NCBI GenBank assembly: GCA_903908495.1 | Contig: CAIVSK010000252.1 | Location: 1 to 58,785 of the forward strand | DNA length: 58,785 bases | DNA from: Akkermansiaceae bacterium | GTDB taxonomy: Bacteria > Verrucomicrobiota > Verrucomicrobiia > Verrucomicrobiales > Akkermansiaceae | Direction: 5' to 3' | Shown: positions 24,454 through 33,723 of the stretch, one piece after another | Layout of the letters: every line of letters starts with the position of its first letter | Numbering within the stretch: position 1 is the first letter of the stretch | Translations under genes and position numbers: made by a program | Notes under the pieces: generated by a model | Database searches by the model: none | What the model was told of the DNA's origin: nothing | Seen by the model: the letters and a program-made list of their open reading frames with translations, nothing else

Positions 24454-26585
24454 TGGATTCTCCCCCGCCAACTCCACGTGATGCCAAACGGCCGTTTTTC
24501 GGCCACTTCCGCCGCTTTGTGCGTCGGTTGGTGTTCTTCACCAGCGTCTTGCTAGTCAATCTCGCGGCCTGCTTCTGGATGGGCGACCTGTTCTGGCGGA
24601 TGGGCTTCCAACGCGGCCACTTCATGCTGCTGGCGGTGTTTTTCGTGCTCAACGGCCTGCTCGTGCTCGGCTCGTTCCACGCCTTGTTCGGTGCCTACGC
24701 CATCCTCTGCGGCCGCCGCCGCGCAGTGCGCATCACCCGCCTCGCCGACGGCCAGAGTTTCCCCCTCGCCAAGCGCTTCGCCATCGTCATGCCAGTCTAC
24801 AACGAGGACTGCGTGCGCGTCTGCGGCCGCATCGAGGCGATCCACCGCTCGATCCAAGCCACCGGCCAGCTCGCCGCCTTCGATTTTTTCATCCTCAGTG
24901 ATACCCGCGACCTCAACCTGTGGGTGCTGGAGGAAACCGCCTGGACCAACCTGTGCCGCCGCCTCGATGGCTTCGGCCGCATCTACTACCGCCGTCGTAA
25001 AACCAACGAGAACCGCAAAGCCGGCAATATCGGCGATTTCGTCCGCTCGTGGGGCGGTGCCTACGAAGGCATGTTGGTGCTGGATGCCGACAGTCTGATG
25101 GACGGGGCGGACATTTTGAAGATGGCGCGGGTGATGGAGCTCTATCCGCGCCTCGGCATCCTGCAGACCCCGCCGCGGCTCATCCGCGGAGCCTCGGTGT
25201 TCACCCGCCTGCAACAATTTGCGATGCGCCTCTACGGTCCGCTGTTTCTGCGCGGACTCAATTATTGGCAACTTGATGGCGGCAGCTATTGGGGCCACAA
25301 CGCGCTGATCCGCCTGCAACCGTTTTCCGAGTGCTGCGAGCTGCCCGCCCTCCCCGGCCGCGAACCCTTCGGCGGCCGCATCCTCAGCCATGACTTCGTC
25401 GAGGCCGCCCTGATGGTGCGCGCCGGCTGGGAAGTCTGGCTCGCCTGGGACATCGAAGGCACCTACGAGGAAGCCCCGCCCACCCTCATCGATCACCTCA
25501 AGCGCGACCGCCGCTGGTGCCAGGGCAATCTGCAACACCTTTGGCTCATCTTCGCCCGCAAACTGCCCTTCGCCGCCCGCGTCCAATTGTTCATGGGCAT
25601 CATGGCCTATCTGGCCTGCCCGATCTGGTTCCTGTTCCTGCTGCAAAGCACTTGGCTGGCCTGGGACCGGCGCTTCAGCGGCCTCAGCAATCTAACCATC
25701 CCCGGCTACATGGGAAAATGGTTTCACATCACCGCCCTGACCCAGAGCCTGATTCTCGCGGTGGCCATCCTGGTGCTGCTTTTCCTCCCCAAAATCCTCG
25801 CCCTCGGCGGCGCCATCCTCGCCCCCAAGGTCCGCCGCTCCTTCGGCGGTGCCTTGCCGCTGCTCGCCGGAGTCATCCTCGAAACCCTCGTGTCCATGCT
25901 CCTGGCACCCTGCGTCATGGTCGCCCAAACCCTCATGGTCCTCAGCATCGTGCTCGGCCGCTCGGTCGGCTGGGGCACCCAAAACCGCGAAGCCGATGGC
26001 ACCGCCTGGCCCGATGCCATCCGCTTCCATGCCCTGCCCACCGTGCTCGGCATCGCCTGGACGGCCGTGGCCATCCACATCAACTTCGCATTTGCCGCTT
26101 GGATGTCCCCCATCCTTCTCGGCCTTGTGCTCTCGATCCCGGTCTCGGTGTGGACCAGCCGCGGCCGCTACGGCCGTGCCATGGCCGCCCGCAACATCCT
26201 TTCCACCCCGGAAGAACTCAACCCGCCCGAGGTCATCCGGCTCGCGGATGCCGCCACCGCGGCCGTCGATCCCGCCCTCAGCGCCACCCATGAGGGCCGC
26301 CAGGGCATCATCGCCGCGGTCGTGGACCCCTACGTCAACGGAGTCCACGTATCACTCTTAGAACCGGCGCAGATGTCCGAACCTGAACTCGACCTCGCCG
26401 AGCGCTGTCTCAGCGAAGGGCCCCAAGCCATGAGCGGGCACGATCTCACCGAGTTGTTGTATCTGGCACCCGCCATGCTGCACATGCACCGCTCCGTGTG
26501 GTTGCGCCCGGCCGAAACCATCCACCCACTTTGGACCCACGCGGTGGAAAGTTATCGCCGCCGCCTTGAGATCGCTGCGCCGTGA
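24453..26585 (+). CDS. opgH: glucans biosynthesis glucosyltransferase OpgH/MdoH
   Basis: Inner-membrane glucosyltransferase of 710 residues that makes the linear glucan backbone from UDP-glucose. Two N-terminal membrane helices are followed by a GT-A type catalytic domain: 'IVMPVYNED' (residues 111-119), 'VLDADSLMDG' (D211, D213), 'SHDFVEAAL' with general-base candidate D314, and 'RRWCQGN' (353-359). Further membrane helices follow. It is shorter than the E. coli protein (847 residues), mainly at the termini. The start ATG overlaps the preceding stop by one base. Confidence 0.93.
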   Translation: MDSPPPTPRDAKRPFFGHFRRFVRRLVFFTSVLLVNLAACFWMGDLFWRMGFQRGHFMLLAVFFVLNGLLVLGSFHALFGAYAILCGRRRAVRITRLADGQSFPLAKRFAIVMPVYNEDCVRVCGRIEAIHRSIQATGQLAAFDFFILSDTRDLNLWVLEETAWTNLCRRLDGFGRIYYRRRKTNENRKAGNIGDFVRSWGGAYEGMLVLDADSLMDGADILKMARVMELYPRLGILQTPPRLIRGASVFTRLQQFAMRLYGPLFLRGLNYWQLDGGSYWGHNALIRLQPFSECCELPALPGREPFGGRILSHDFVEAALMVRAGWEVWLAWDIEGTYEEAPPTLIDHLKRDRRWCQGNLQHLWLIFARKLPFAARVQLFMGIMAYLACPIWFLFLLQSTWLAWDRRFSGLSNLTIPGYMGKWFHITALTQSLILAVAILVLLFLPKILALGGAILAPKVRRSFGGALPLLAGVILETLVSMLLAPCVMVAQTLMVLSIVLGRSVGWGTQNREADGTAWPDAIRFHALPTVLGIAWTAVAIHINFAFAAWMSPILLGLVLSIPVSVWTSRGRYGRAMAARNILSTPEELNPPEVIRLADAATAAVDPALSATHEGRQGIIAAVVDPYVNGVHVSLLEPAQMSEPELDLAERCLSEGPQAMSGHDLTELLYLAPAMLHMHRSVWLRPAETIHPLWTHAVESYRRRLEIAAP

Positions 26586-26611
26586 CGCGCGACGGGCTTC
26601 CCGCATCATCG

Positions 26612-26628
26612 GCGGCCAGACCGGCCGC
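26612..26628. terminator. stem-loop in the convergent opgH/purT gap
   Basis: GCGGCC (26612-26617) and GGCCGC (26623-26628) form a perfect 6-bp stem with loop AGACC. It lies in the 49-bp gap between two convergent stop codons, where it could stop transcription from both sides. No T-run follows. Confidence 0.4.
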
Positions 26629-26634
26629 ACCCCG

Positions 26635-27846
26635 TTAGAGAATGACCGGCTGCACCAGGGCTGCGACCTGGTGGGCGCGGGCGCGGGCCTCCGTGGTGTC
26701 GGTGCCGGTGGCCAGCGCCACGCCCATGCGGCGGCGGACGAACGATTCGGGCTTACCAAAGAGGCGCAGGTCGCTGCCGGGCACGCGCAAGGCCTCGGCC
26801 ACCCCTGTGAAGGCGATGCCGTGTTCGGCGTGTTGACCATAGATCACTGCGGAGGCACCCGGCGTGCGCAACGCGGTGTCAACCGGCAAGCCGAGGATGG
26901 CGCGGGCGTGCAGGTCGAACTCGGTCTGCGCCTGGGTGCACAGGGTGACCATGCCGGTATCGTGCGGGCGCGGGCTGACCTCGCTGAACCACACCTCATC
27001 GCCGGTGACAAAGAGCTCGACGCCGAAGAGGCCCAGTCCGCCCAGGTTTTGCGTGATGGTGGCCGCGATGTCGTGGGCGCGTTGCAATGCGAGCGGCGAC
27101 ATGACCTGGGGTTGCCAGCTTTCCACGTAGTCGCCATGGACTTGCACATGGCCGATGGGCTCGCAAAAATGGGTGACGGTGCTGCCATCGGCGGCCAATG
27201 CCCGCACGGTGAGGAGGGTGATTTCGTAATCGAAGCGCACCAACCCCTCGACGATAACGCTGCCCTGCGAGACGCGGCCACCGCTGGCGGCGTAATTCCA
27301 CGCCGCCTCGACCTGCCCGGACGAGTCGACCCTGGATTGCCCCTTGCCGGACGAGGACATCACCGGCTTGATGATGCACGGGTAGCCGAGTTGATCGATG
27401 GCGGCGCGCATTTGTTGCAGACTGTAGGCAAACTGATAAGGGGAGGTCGGCAGGCCGAGGGTTTCCGCGGCCAGGCGGCGGATGCCCTCGCGATTCATGG
27501 TCAGCCGCGCGGCGCGTGCCGTGGGAATGACCTGCGCCAGCCCCTCGCGCTCAATCTCCTCGAGCATGTCGGTGGCGATCGCCTCAATCTCCGGCACGAT
27601 CAAATCGGGCTGCTCCAACTCGACCACGGCGCGCAAGGCCTCCCCGTCGGTCATATTGACGACGTGGGAGCGATGGGCGACTTGGTGGCCGGGGGCGTTG
27701 GCATAGCGGTCGACGGCAATGGTTTCGATACCGAGACGTTGCAAGGCGATGATGACTTCCTTGCCCAGCTCGCCGCTGCCTAACAACATGACGCGGGTGG
27801 CGGTGGGACTCAGCGGGGTGCCGATAATGGGTGAATGGGCGGACAT
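26635..27846 (-). CDS. purT: formate-dependent phosphoribosylglycinamide formyltransferase 2
   Basis: ATP-grasp enzyme that formylates GAR with formate and ATP in purine synthesis. 403 residues versus ~392 for E. coli PurT. Recognisable segments include '[20 protein letters not shown]', '[20 protein letters not shown]', '[20 protein letters not shown]', '[14 protein letters not shown]', '[10 protein letters not shown]'-like '[14 protein letters not shown]' and '[17 protein letters not shown]'. The start is the ATG at 27846 ([12 protein letters not shown]); an upstream extension is low-complexity. It is convergent with opgH and divergent from the antiporter. Confidence 0.95.
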   Translation of the reverse strand: MSAHSPIIGTPLSPTATRVMLLGSGELGKEVIIALQRLGIETIAVDRYANAPGHQVAHRSHVVNMTDGEALRAVVELEQPDLIVPEIEAIATDMLEEIEREGLAQVIPTARAARLTMNREGIRRLAAETLGLPTSPYQFAYSLQQMRAAIDQLGYPCIIKPVMSSSGKGQSRVDSSGQVEAAWNYAASGGRVSQGSVIVEGLVRFDYEITLLTVRALAADGSTVTHFCEPIGHVQVHGDYVESWQPQVMSPLALQRAHDIAATITQNLGGLGLFGVELFVTGDEVWFSEVSPRPHDTGMVTLCTQAQTEFDLHARAILGLPVDTALRTPGASAVIYGQHAEHGIAFTGVAEALRVPGSDLRLFGKPESFVRRRMGVALATGTDTTEARARAHQVAALVQPVIL

Positions 27847-27993
27847 AGGGATAGAGGCGGGACTTGAGGGGGGAGCGGGCGGCATCCGGCGCGGCGACTG
27901 GCATGGGTTATCCGCGCGGGACAGTGAGGGTTTTGCCCGGCCCTGAGAATAGCCATCCGTGACGCTCTGCCAAGCCATCGTTTTTAAAATTAT

Positions 27994-28075
27994 GGGGCTG
28001 CGGGATCAGCCCCCCCCAGGCTCCAGCGTCGGCTCACCCGCCGCAAAAATACTCGCTTGCCAAATCGAGCGGGTG
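27994..28075 (+). promoter_or_regulatory. structured leader upstream of the antiporter
   Basis: Two hairpins precede the antiporter start. The first is GGGGCTG-CGGGAT-CAGCCCC (27994-28013). The second is CACCCGC (28035-28041) with GCGGGTG (28069-28075), enclosing an inner CTCG/CGAG pairing. The second ends 19 bases before the ATG. This could be a cis-acting regulatory leader or simply terminator and operator elements. I do not recognise a known riboswitch class. Confidence 0.3.
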
Positions 28076-28094
28076 TCACAATGGTCCGCCGCCC

Positions 28095-29579
28095 ATGGAT
28101 TTCATCCCAACCGATGCCGGTGACACCGGAAATGCCGGCGACGGTGGCGGCAAACCGCTGCCTGCCGCAATTCGCCCGCGGTGGCATCCCAAAGCGATGA
28201 TCTACACCGTGCTGGTGATGGCACCGGTGGCGGCATTTTTGTGGATTGTGCTTTCCGGGGCATCGATGCCCGCAGCGGTGGGGATTGCGGCCGCGCCGGG
28301 TGCCGCCGCGGCGGCAGCGCCGGCCTATCTGAATCTCTCGCTGTTGTTGGCCCAGATTACCGTGATCATCGCGGTGGCGCGGGTGCTTGGCATCCTGTTG
28401 AAGCGGCTTGGCCAACCGCAGGTGGTGGGCGAAATGATCGCCGGCCTCGCGCTGGGCCCATCACTGCTGGGTTGGGTGTGGCCGGACGCCTCGGCCTGGC
28501 TGTTTCCAGCCGGCACGGTGCGCTACATCGGCGTGCTCAGCCAACTCGGCATCGTGCTGTTCATGTTTCTGGTGGGGCTGGAGCTCGATTTATCCAGCCT
28601 GCGGGCGCGCGGCCGCCACATTCTGATCATCAGCCACGGCGGCATGGCCCTGCCGATGCTTGGCGGCGGGCTGCTCGCGCTGTTGCTTTACCATGACTAC
28701 TCGACGGCCAAGACGAGCTTCATGGGTTTCTCGCTGTTCCTGGGTTGCGCCATGAGCGTGACCGCGTTTCCCGTCCTCGCCCGCATCATCGCCGAACGCG
28801 GCCTGGGCGCCACGAGCCTGGGTGCCACCGCCATGGCTTGCGCCGCCGTCGCCGACGTGAGCGCGTGGGCCTTGCTGGCCGTGAGCGTGTCGCTGGAGCG
28901 CGGCACGGGGGGTGTTTGCGCGATCCTGCTGCGGATGGGGCTTGGCGCTGCGGCGTTCCTCGGCGTCATGTTCTTCGGCGTGCGGCACCTGCTCGCGTGG
29001 TATTGGCGCAAGGCCGGCACCGACGGTAAGGGCTTTAATACCAACGGGTTCTCGCTCATTCTGCTGGTGGTTTTGCTGGCGGCTCTCGCCACCGAACTGC
29101 TCAATGCGCACGCCATTTTCGGCGCGTTTGTCGCCGGGGTGGCGATGCCGCGCGACGCCAAGTTGGGAGCTGCGATCAAGGCGCGGATGGAGGATTTGCT
29201 GGTGGTGCTGTTGCTGCCGCTGTTCTTTGCCTTTACCGGCCTGCGCACCAACGTCGGCTTGCTCAGCACCAGCCGGGACTGGTGGTTGGCGGGATTGATT
29301 CTTGCCGTCGCGGTGGCCGGTAAACTTGGTGGATCCGCGCTGGGTGCGCGCGCCAGCGGCATCTGCTGGCGTGAGGCCGGTGCGCTGGGGGTGCTGATGA
29401 ATGCCCGCGGTTTGATGGAACTGGTGTTGCTGACCATCGGTCTGCAAGACGGCGTCATCACTCCGGCGTTGTTCGCGATGATGGTGATCATGGCGGTGGT
29501 CACCACCATGATCACCTCGCCGGTGCTCGCCCGCCTGGTGCCGGTGCCAGCACTGCGGGGACACGCCCCGCCTGAGTAA
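28095..29579 (+). CDS. cation:proton antiporter (CPA2 / Kef-NapA type)
   Basis: Polytopic inner-membrane antiporter of 494 residues with about 12-13 hydrophobic helices. Features of the Na+/H+ exchanger fold are 'VVGEMIAGLALGPSLLGWVW', 'LGIVLFMFLVGLELDLSSLR', 'AMSVTAFPVLARIIAERGL', 'AVADVSAWALLA' and 'LMNARGLMELVLL'. No C-terminal TrkA/RCK domain follows, so it is not a full-length KefB/C. The ion (Na+ or K+) cannot be decided. The start may be here or at a downstream ATG near 28198 (MIYTVLVMAPVAAF); the first ~34 residues are Gly-rich and unusual. Confidence 0.88.
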   Translation: MDFIPTDAGDTGNAGDGGGKPLPAAIRPRWHPKAMIYTVLVMAPVAAFLWIVLSGASMPAAVGIAAAPGAAAAAAPAYLNLSLLLAQITVIIAVARVLGILLKRLGQPQVVGEMIAGLALGPSLLGWVWPDASAWLFPAGTVRYIGVLSQLGIVLFMFLVGLELDLSSLRARGRHILIISHGGMALPMLGGGLLALLLYHDYSTAKTSFMGFSLFLGCAMSVTAFPVLARIIAERGLGATSLGATAMACAAVADVSAWALLAVSVSLERGTGGVCAILLRMGLGAAAFLGVMFFGVRHLLAWYWRKAGTDGKGFNTNGFSLILLVVLLAALATELLNAHAIFGAFVAGVAMPRDAKLGAAIKARMEDLLVVLLLPLFFAFTGLRTNVGLLSTSRDWWLAGLILAVAVAGKLGGSALGARASGICWREAGALGVLMNARGLMELVLLTIGLQDGVITPALFAMMVIMAVVTTMITSPVLARLVPVPALRGHAPPE

Positions 29580-29955
29580 TCCAGCTCATCAAACCCGCCT
29601 GGGCCGGCCGCCATCGAGCGCCGCCTGAGACGTTGCGATCCGTTGGGCGAGTCGCCAAGCCACCGCGGGTTGCGGATTTTCGCGGCCCTGCACGGGCATG
29701 CCCCAACCGCATAACTCACCGGCCACGGCGCTCTTCCGGCACCGCCACCCCTTCAACATCCCTAACCATGATGTTCATAGACTATACACCTCGCAGCGCT
29801 AACTTCCGACTTTTCTCCTGCCTGATTCTACTCTTACTTCGTGCTCGGCACAGCCCATTCAGCCCGTCCCCACCCAACACATCCTGATTTTGTGCCACTT
29901 CCGCCCGCCTCAAACGTCCAGACTCCGCAATCAAAAAACAAACCGATACTCATAC
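29580..29955. other. 376-bp intergenic region without a recognisable gene
   Basis: Between the antiporter stop and the PKD-repeat protein. Near 29660-29712 an imperfect inverted repeat (GCGGGTTGCGG with CCCCAACCGC, plus an inner GCCC-TGCA-CGGGC) could form the antiporter terminator. The right half is pyrimidine-rich and less GC-rich than its surroundings, with TATACA at about 29783-29788 as a possible -10 box for the downstream gene; no clear -35 box is seen. No tRNA, small RNA or coding frame is convincing. Confidence 0.5.
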
Positions 29956-32900
29956 ATGAACCCCCTGCTTAGAAAATCATCACCCACGTCCATCGCCGCT
30001 GCCGCGTTGCTGGCCGTCGGCTTGGCGAGCACCGCTTTGGCGACACCGGTCGTGGTGTTCCAGGCGGACCTCAATGGTAACCGTGGCACTGCCAATACAG
30101 GCCCCGTTGAGTCTGGCTGGACCGGAATCTCGGGCACCAATACGGCTGCTCCATGGACGAATTCGTATTCTATCAATGGAATCGCGATCAGTTTGGCGGC
30201 GGCGAGCGGCAACACAGGTTGGCGCAATGATCGCGCCCAGTTGACCGTAGCAAACGTCGGCGCACTGGCCCCCATGTTTAATTCCAGCGTGTTCGCAGCC
30301 GGTGGTTTCGATGTCAAAATGACCGGACTCACCGCGGGAGCTACCTATCAATTCAAACTCTACGCAACCGATACCGGCAACAACGTGGGTGATGTTCACT
30401 GGCAGTACAGCCTGGCGGGCGACAAGACCAGCCCACAGGATGCCGGATGGGTGAATCAACCGGGCAGCACCGCGTTTACCCCAGCGGCAAACACAGGCAT
30501 CACCCAGGCCACCAAGGGTATAGCCATGCTCTCGACCACCTTCATCGCCACCGGAACGGCAGTGGATTTCTTCTCCATAGCGGGCACGGTTGCAGTGCTT
30601 AGCGGCTTCGAACTCTATTCGGTAGGGGCCTCCGCCCTGGCGGCCGACGCCGGGGCGGACAAGTCCGTCAGCCCGAGTGTTCCCGGCATCGCAATTGGAG
30701 CCAACCCGGTGGCCAGTGGCGGCACCGGGCCTTACACCTACAGTTGGTCCCCGGCGACCGGCCTGAGCAGCACCACGGTTTCCAATCCGACCGCCTCACC
30801 CGCCGCCACCACCACCTACACGGTGACGGTGACCGACTCGCTGAGCGCGACGGCGAGCGACTCGGTGGTCGTAGCCTATCCGCTGGCGGCCTTGGCCGGA
30901 GCGGCCAAAGTCGTCAACCCGGCGAGCCCGTCGACCACGATTGGCGGCAGCCCGACCGCCAATGGCGGCAGCGGCCCATACAGCTACAGTTGGTCGCCCG
31001 CCACGGGCTTGAATGATGCCACGCTGGCCAACCCGACGGCTTCGCCCACCACTACGACGAGTTACACGGTGACGGTGACCGATGCCCACAGTGCGACGGC
31101 CACCGCCACGGTGGTGGTGACCTACGCGATCCCGGATCCGAATCTAATCAGCGTGGACTTTGTCTATTCGAGCGGCAGCACGCCAGTGTCTGGCAACACC
31201 GTCCTGACCAGTCCGGCCAATCCCGCCACCGATCCGAACATCAAGAATGCAGCCGGTCTCATCTACACCGGACAAGTGGGATCCTGGAATACGATCAACA
31301 CCGGCGGCAACAACGTCAATAACTCAAGCGCCTCCCAGTCGAACCTTTTCAATGGCGCCGGCACCGCCACCACGGTTGCCTTCAAAATGGGCACCGCGAC
31401 CAGCGCGGGTTCTTCCGGCGGCGGCTGGCGCAACAACGGCTTGGGCACCATCATCCCCGGCAGCCTGCGCCAGGAGCAAGCCTATGTCTATTACCCGGCA
31501 CTGACCGCCAGTCACTACAACTGGCAACTCACCGGCCTGGATCCCGGCGCGCACTATCAACTGACCCTGTTCAGTGACGCCAGCTCCAACTACACCAACG
31601 CCGCCAACTCGGTCACTCCGTCACGGGATTCCGAAGGCGACTGGAACTGGGCGGACATCGCCGCCGACAGCGCGGGCAGCATCCTGGGCGATTTCGTCAC
31701 CACCGGCACCAACGACGTGCGTGGGCTCTACGGCTTGCAAATCCTCAAACTGGCAATGCCCCTGGCCGCCAGCGCGGGCCCCGGCAAGGCGGTCTCCGCC
31801 GGGCTTCCCTCGGTCCAAATTGGTGGCAGCCCGACCGCTGTCGGCGGCAACACCCCATACACCTACAGTTGGTCGCCAGCCACCGGCTTGGATGATGCGA
31901 CGCTGGCCAATCCGACCGCCGCCCCTGCCGCCACCACGCTGTACACGGTGACGGTGACCGATGCGCTCAGTGCCACCGCGCAAGCCTCGGTGACGGTCAC
32001 CTACACCACGCCGCCCCTGGCTGCCGATGCCGGACCCGATAAATCGCTGACCCCGGCCGCGCCTTCAGTCCAACTGGGTGGCACCACCGGCAGCGCCATC
32101 GGCGGCTTCCCGTCCTACACCTACAGCTGGACGCCGACCACCGGATTGAGCGATCCGACGGTTGCCGATCCCGTCGCATCTCCCACCGTTCCCACGACCT
32201 ACACCCTGACGGTGACCGATGCCCACAGCACCATCGCCACTGACACGGTGACGGTGGCCTACCCGTTGGTGGTCGATGCCGGTGCGGATCAAATCGTCAC
32301 CCCGGACTCACCCACAGTGCAACTCGGCGGCAACCCGGCCACCTATGGCGGCACCGAGCCACTGAGCTACAGTTGGAATCCGGCCACCGGCTTGGATGCA
32401 AGCAATGTCGCCTATCCCAATGCCTCGCCCACCACCACCACCATTTACACACTCACTGTGACCGACGCGCTCAACGTGGTGGTTAGCGACTCGGTGACAA
32501 TCACCCACACGGTGCCCAACCCGAAGCTGATCAGCTTGGACTTTGTGTACACGGTTTCCGGCAGTGTTCCGTATTCGGGCAACACCACGTTGACGGGCAC
32601 GGTGAACAAGAATGCCGCGGGCGAAATCTACAGCGGCCAGGTGGGACCATGGAATGCGATCAGAACCGGTGGCAACAACGCCAACAACGGCAGCGCCTCC
32701 GCCACCAACCTGCTCAACGGTGCCGGCGCCGCCACCACGATTGCCTTCAAAATGGGCACCGCCGCCACTGGAGGTAGCGGCGGCTGGCGCAACAACTATG
32801 TGCCGTCGTTCGCCTCCGGCAACCTGCGCCAGGAACAAACCTATATCTACACCGATATCACGCCCAACCACTTCTCGTGGGAACTTGCCGGCCTGACTCC

Positions 32901-33447
32901 ATATGCCCATTACCGGTTGACGCTCTTCGGCGACGGCGGTGCCAGCTACACCAACACCGCCAACTCCGTGCCCGCTGTGGTCGACGCCGAAGGCGACTGG
33001 AACTGGACGGATATCACCGCCGACGCGGCCGGCGTCATCGAGGGCAACTATGCCACCTCCGCTAGCAACCAAATCAAGGGGCTCTATGGCCTCCAACTCG
33101 AATTCGTCTCGGCGTCCACGGGCACCGGCTATGATAACTGGGCAAGCCTCCACGCCGGCGGCCAGACTGCATCCGAGGACTTCAACCATGACGGGGTGCA
33201 AAACGGCATCGCCTATTTCATGGGCATCAACGGCCTCGCCTCCAATCCGGCCGTGGTCAACGGCAAGGTCACCTGGCCTCACGTCGGAGCGGTCAGCGCC
33301 TTCGAGGTGCAGGTGTCCGACGATCTGGTCACATGGGTGCCGGCCGCCCCCGCCGACGTGGATACCGCCACCGATCCGGCCCAGGTGGTTTACACCCTGC
33401 CCACCGGCGCATCGCAAAAATTCTGCCGCCTGCTCGTCACGCCGTAA
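29956..33447 (+). CDS. secreted multidomain protein with five PKD-like repeats and two LIS-DFV modules
   Basis: Predicted exported protein of 1,163 residues starting with a signal peptide (MNPLLRKSSPTSIAAAALLA..., cleavage near ALA-TP). Order: a beta-sandwich-like N-terminal domain (to ~30640); two PKD-like repeats ('PYTYSWSPATGLSS' ... 'TYTVTVTDSLSATA'); an unrecognised module of about 200 residues beginning 'LISVDFVYSSG' (31138-31752); three more PKD-like repeats; a second copy of the module (32518-33118); and a C-terminal tail with 'NHDGVQNGIAYFMG' ending 'KFCRLLVTP'. No catalytic motif is seen, so it is probably structural or carbohydrate-binding. The frame is open further upstream, but only the ATG at 29956 gives a signal peptide at the N-terminus. 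Confidence 0.82.
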   Translation: MNPLLRKSSPTSIAAAALLAVGLASTALATPVVVFQADLNGNRGTANTGPVESGWTGISGTNTAAPWTNSYSINGIAISLAAASGNTGWRNDRAQLTVANVGALAPMFNSSVFAAGGFDVKMTGLTAGATYQFKLYATDTGNNVGDVHWQYSLAGDKTSPQDAGWVNQPGSTAFTPAANTGITQATKGIAMLSTTFIATGTAVDFFSIAGTVAVLSGFELYSVGASALAADAGADKSVSPSVPGIAIGANPVASGGTGPYTYSWSPATGLSSTTVSNPTASPAATTTYTVTVTDSLSATASDSVVVAYPLAALAGAAKVVNPASPSTTIGGSPTANGGSGPYSYSWSPATGLNDATLANPTASPTTTTSYTVTVTDAHSATATATVVVTYAIPDPNLISVDFVYSSGSTPVSGNTVLTSPANPATDPNIKNAAGLIYTGQVGSWNTINTGGNNVNNSSASQSNLFNGAGTATTVAFKMGTATSAGSSGGGWRNNGLGTIIPGSLRQEQAYVYYPALTASHYNWQLTGLDPGAHYQLTLFSDASSNYTNAANSVTPSRDSEGDWNWADIAADSAGSILGDFVTTGTNDVRGLYGLQILKLAMPLAASAGPGKAVSAGLPSVQIGGSPTAVGGNTPYTYSWSPATGLDDATLANPTAAPAATTLYTVTVTDALSATAQASVTVTYTTPPLAADAGPDKSLTPAAPSVQLGGTTGSAIGGFPSYTYSWTPTTGLSDPTVADPVASPTVPTTYTLTVTDAHSTIATDTVTVAYPLVVDAGADQIVTPDSPTVQLGGNPATYGGTEPLSYSWNPATGLDASNVAYPNASPTTTTIYTLTVTDALNVVVSDSVTITHTVPNPKLISLDFVYTVSGSVPYSGNTTLTGTVNKNAAGEIYSGQVGPWNAIRTGGNNANNGSASATNLLNGAGAATTIAFKMGTAATGGSGGWRNNYVPSFASGNLRQEQTYIYTDITPNHFSWELAGLTPYAHYRLTLFGDGGASYTNTANSVPAVVDAEGDWNWTDITADAAGVIEGNYATSASNQIKGLYGLQLEFVSASTGTGYDNWASLHAGGQTASEDFNHDGVQNGIAYFMGINGLASNPAVVNGKVTWPHVGAVSAFEVQVSDDLVTWVPAAPADVDTATDPAQVVYTLPTGASQKFCRLLVTP

Positions 33448-33723
33448 GCGCCAGAGGCACGGCACCTGCCCGGCGGCGTGCCTCCCCAAAAACCGTTAGT
33501 CACAATCCCCCGTTTCACACGCACGCCAAGCTTGGTTTCACCGGGCTTGGCGTGCGTCATATATGAGAGATGGCCAGCGGCCACAACCGCCTTGCATGTC
33601 CAACCCCTGGACATCGCTCTGTTGCGCATTCAGCATTTGCAGGCTGCCCCCAACGCCCTAGATTCCACGGCAGCGCCGTTGCACTTTTCCACGGCAGCAT
33701 CTAACAGACAAAACCCCACCTCC
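33448..33723 (+). promoter_or_regulatory. 276-bp intergenic region with terminator, palindromes and a direct repeat
   Basis: A perfect 13-bp stem (33519-33531 with 33545-33557, loop TTGGTTTCACCGG) follows the PKD-repeat gene and is probably its terminator, though no T-run follows. Next come a palindrome TGGCC-AGC-GGCCA (33571-33583) and an operator-like inverted repeat ATGTCCA-ACCCC-TGGACAT (33596-33614). A 12-bp direct repeat TTCCACGGCAGC occurs at 33663-33674 and 33687-33698 (24-bp period), just before the next start codon. The region probably controls the giant hexosaminidase gene. Confidence 0.5.

Noticed and set aside
28137-28162. Possible fourth copy of the palindromic element at the start of the antiporter gene
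   Set aside because: Only GGCGACGGTGGC and AAACCGC resemble the right arm. No left arm or outer stem is present, and it lies within the predicted coding region.
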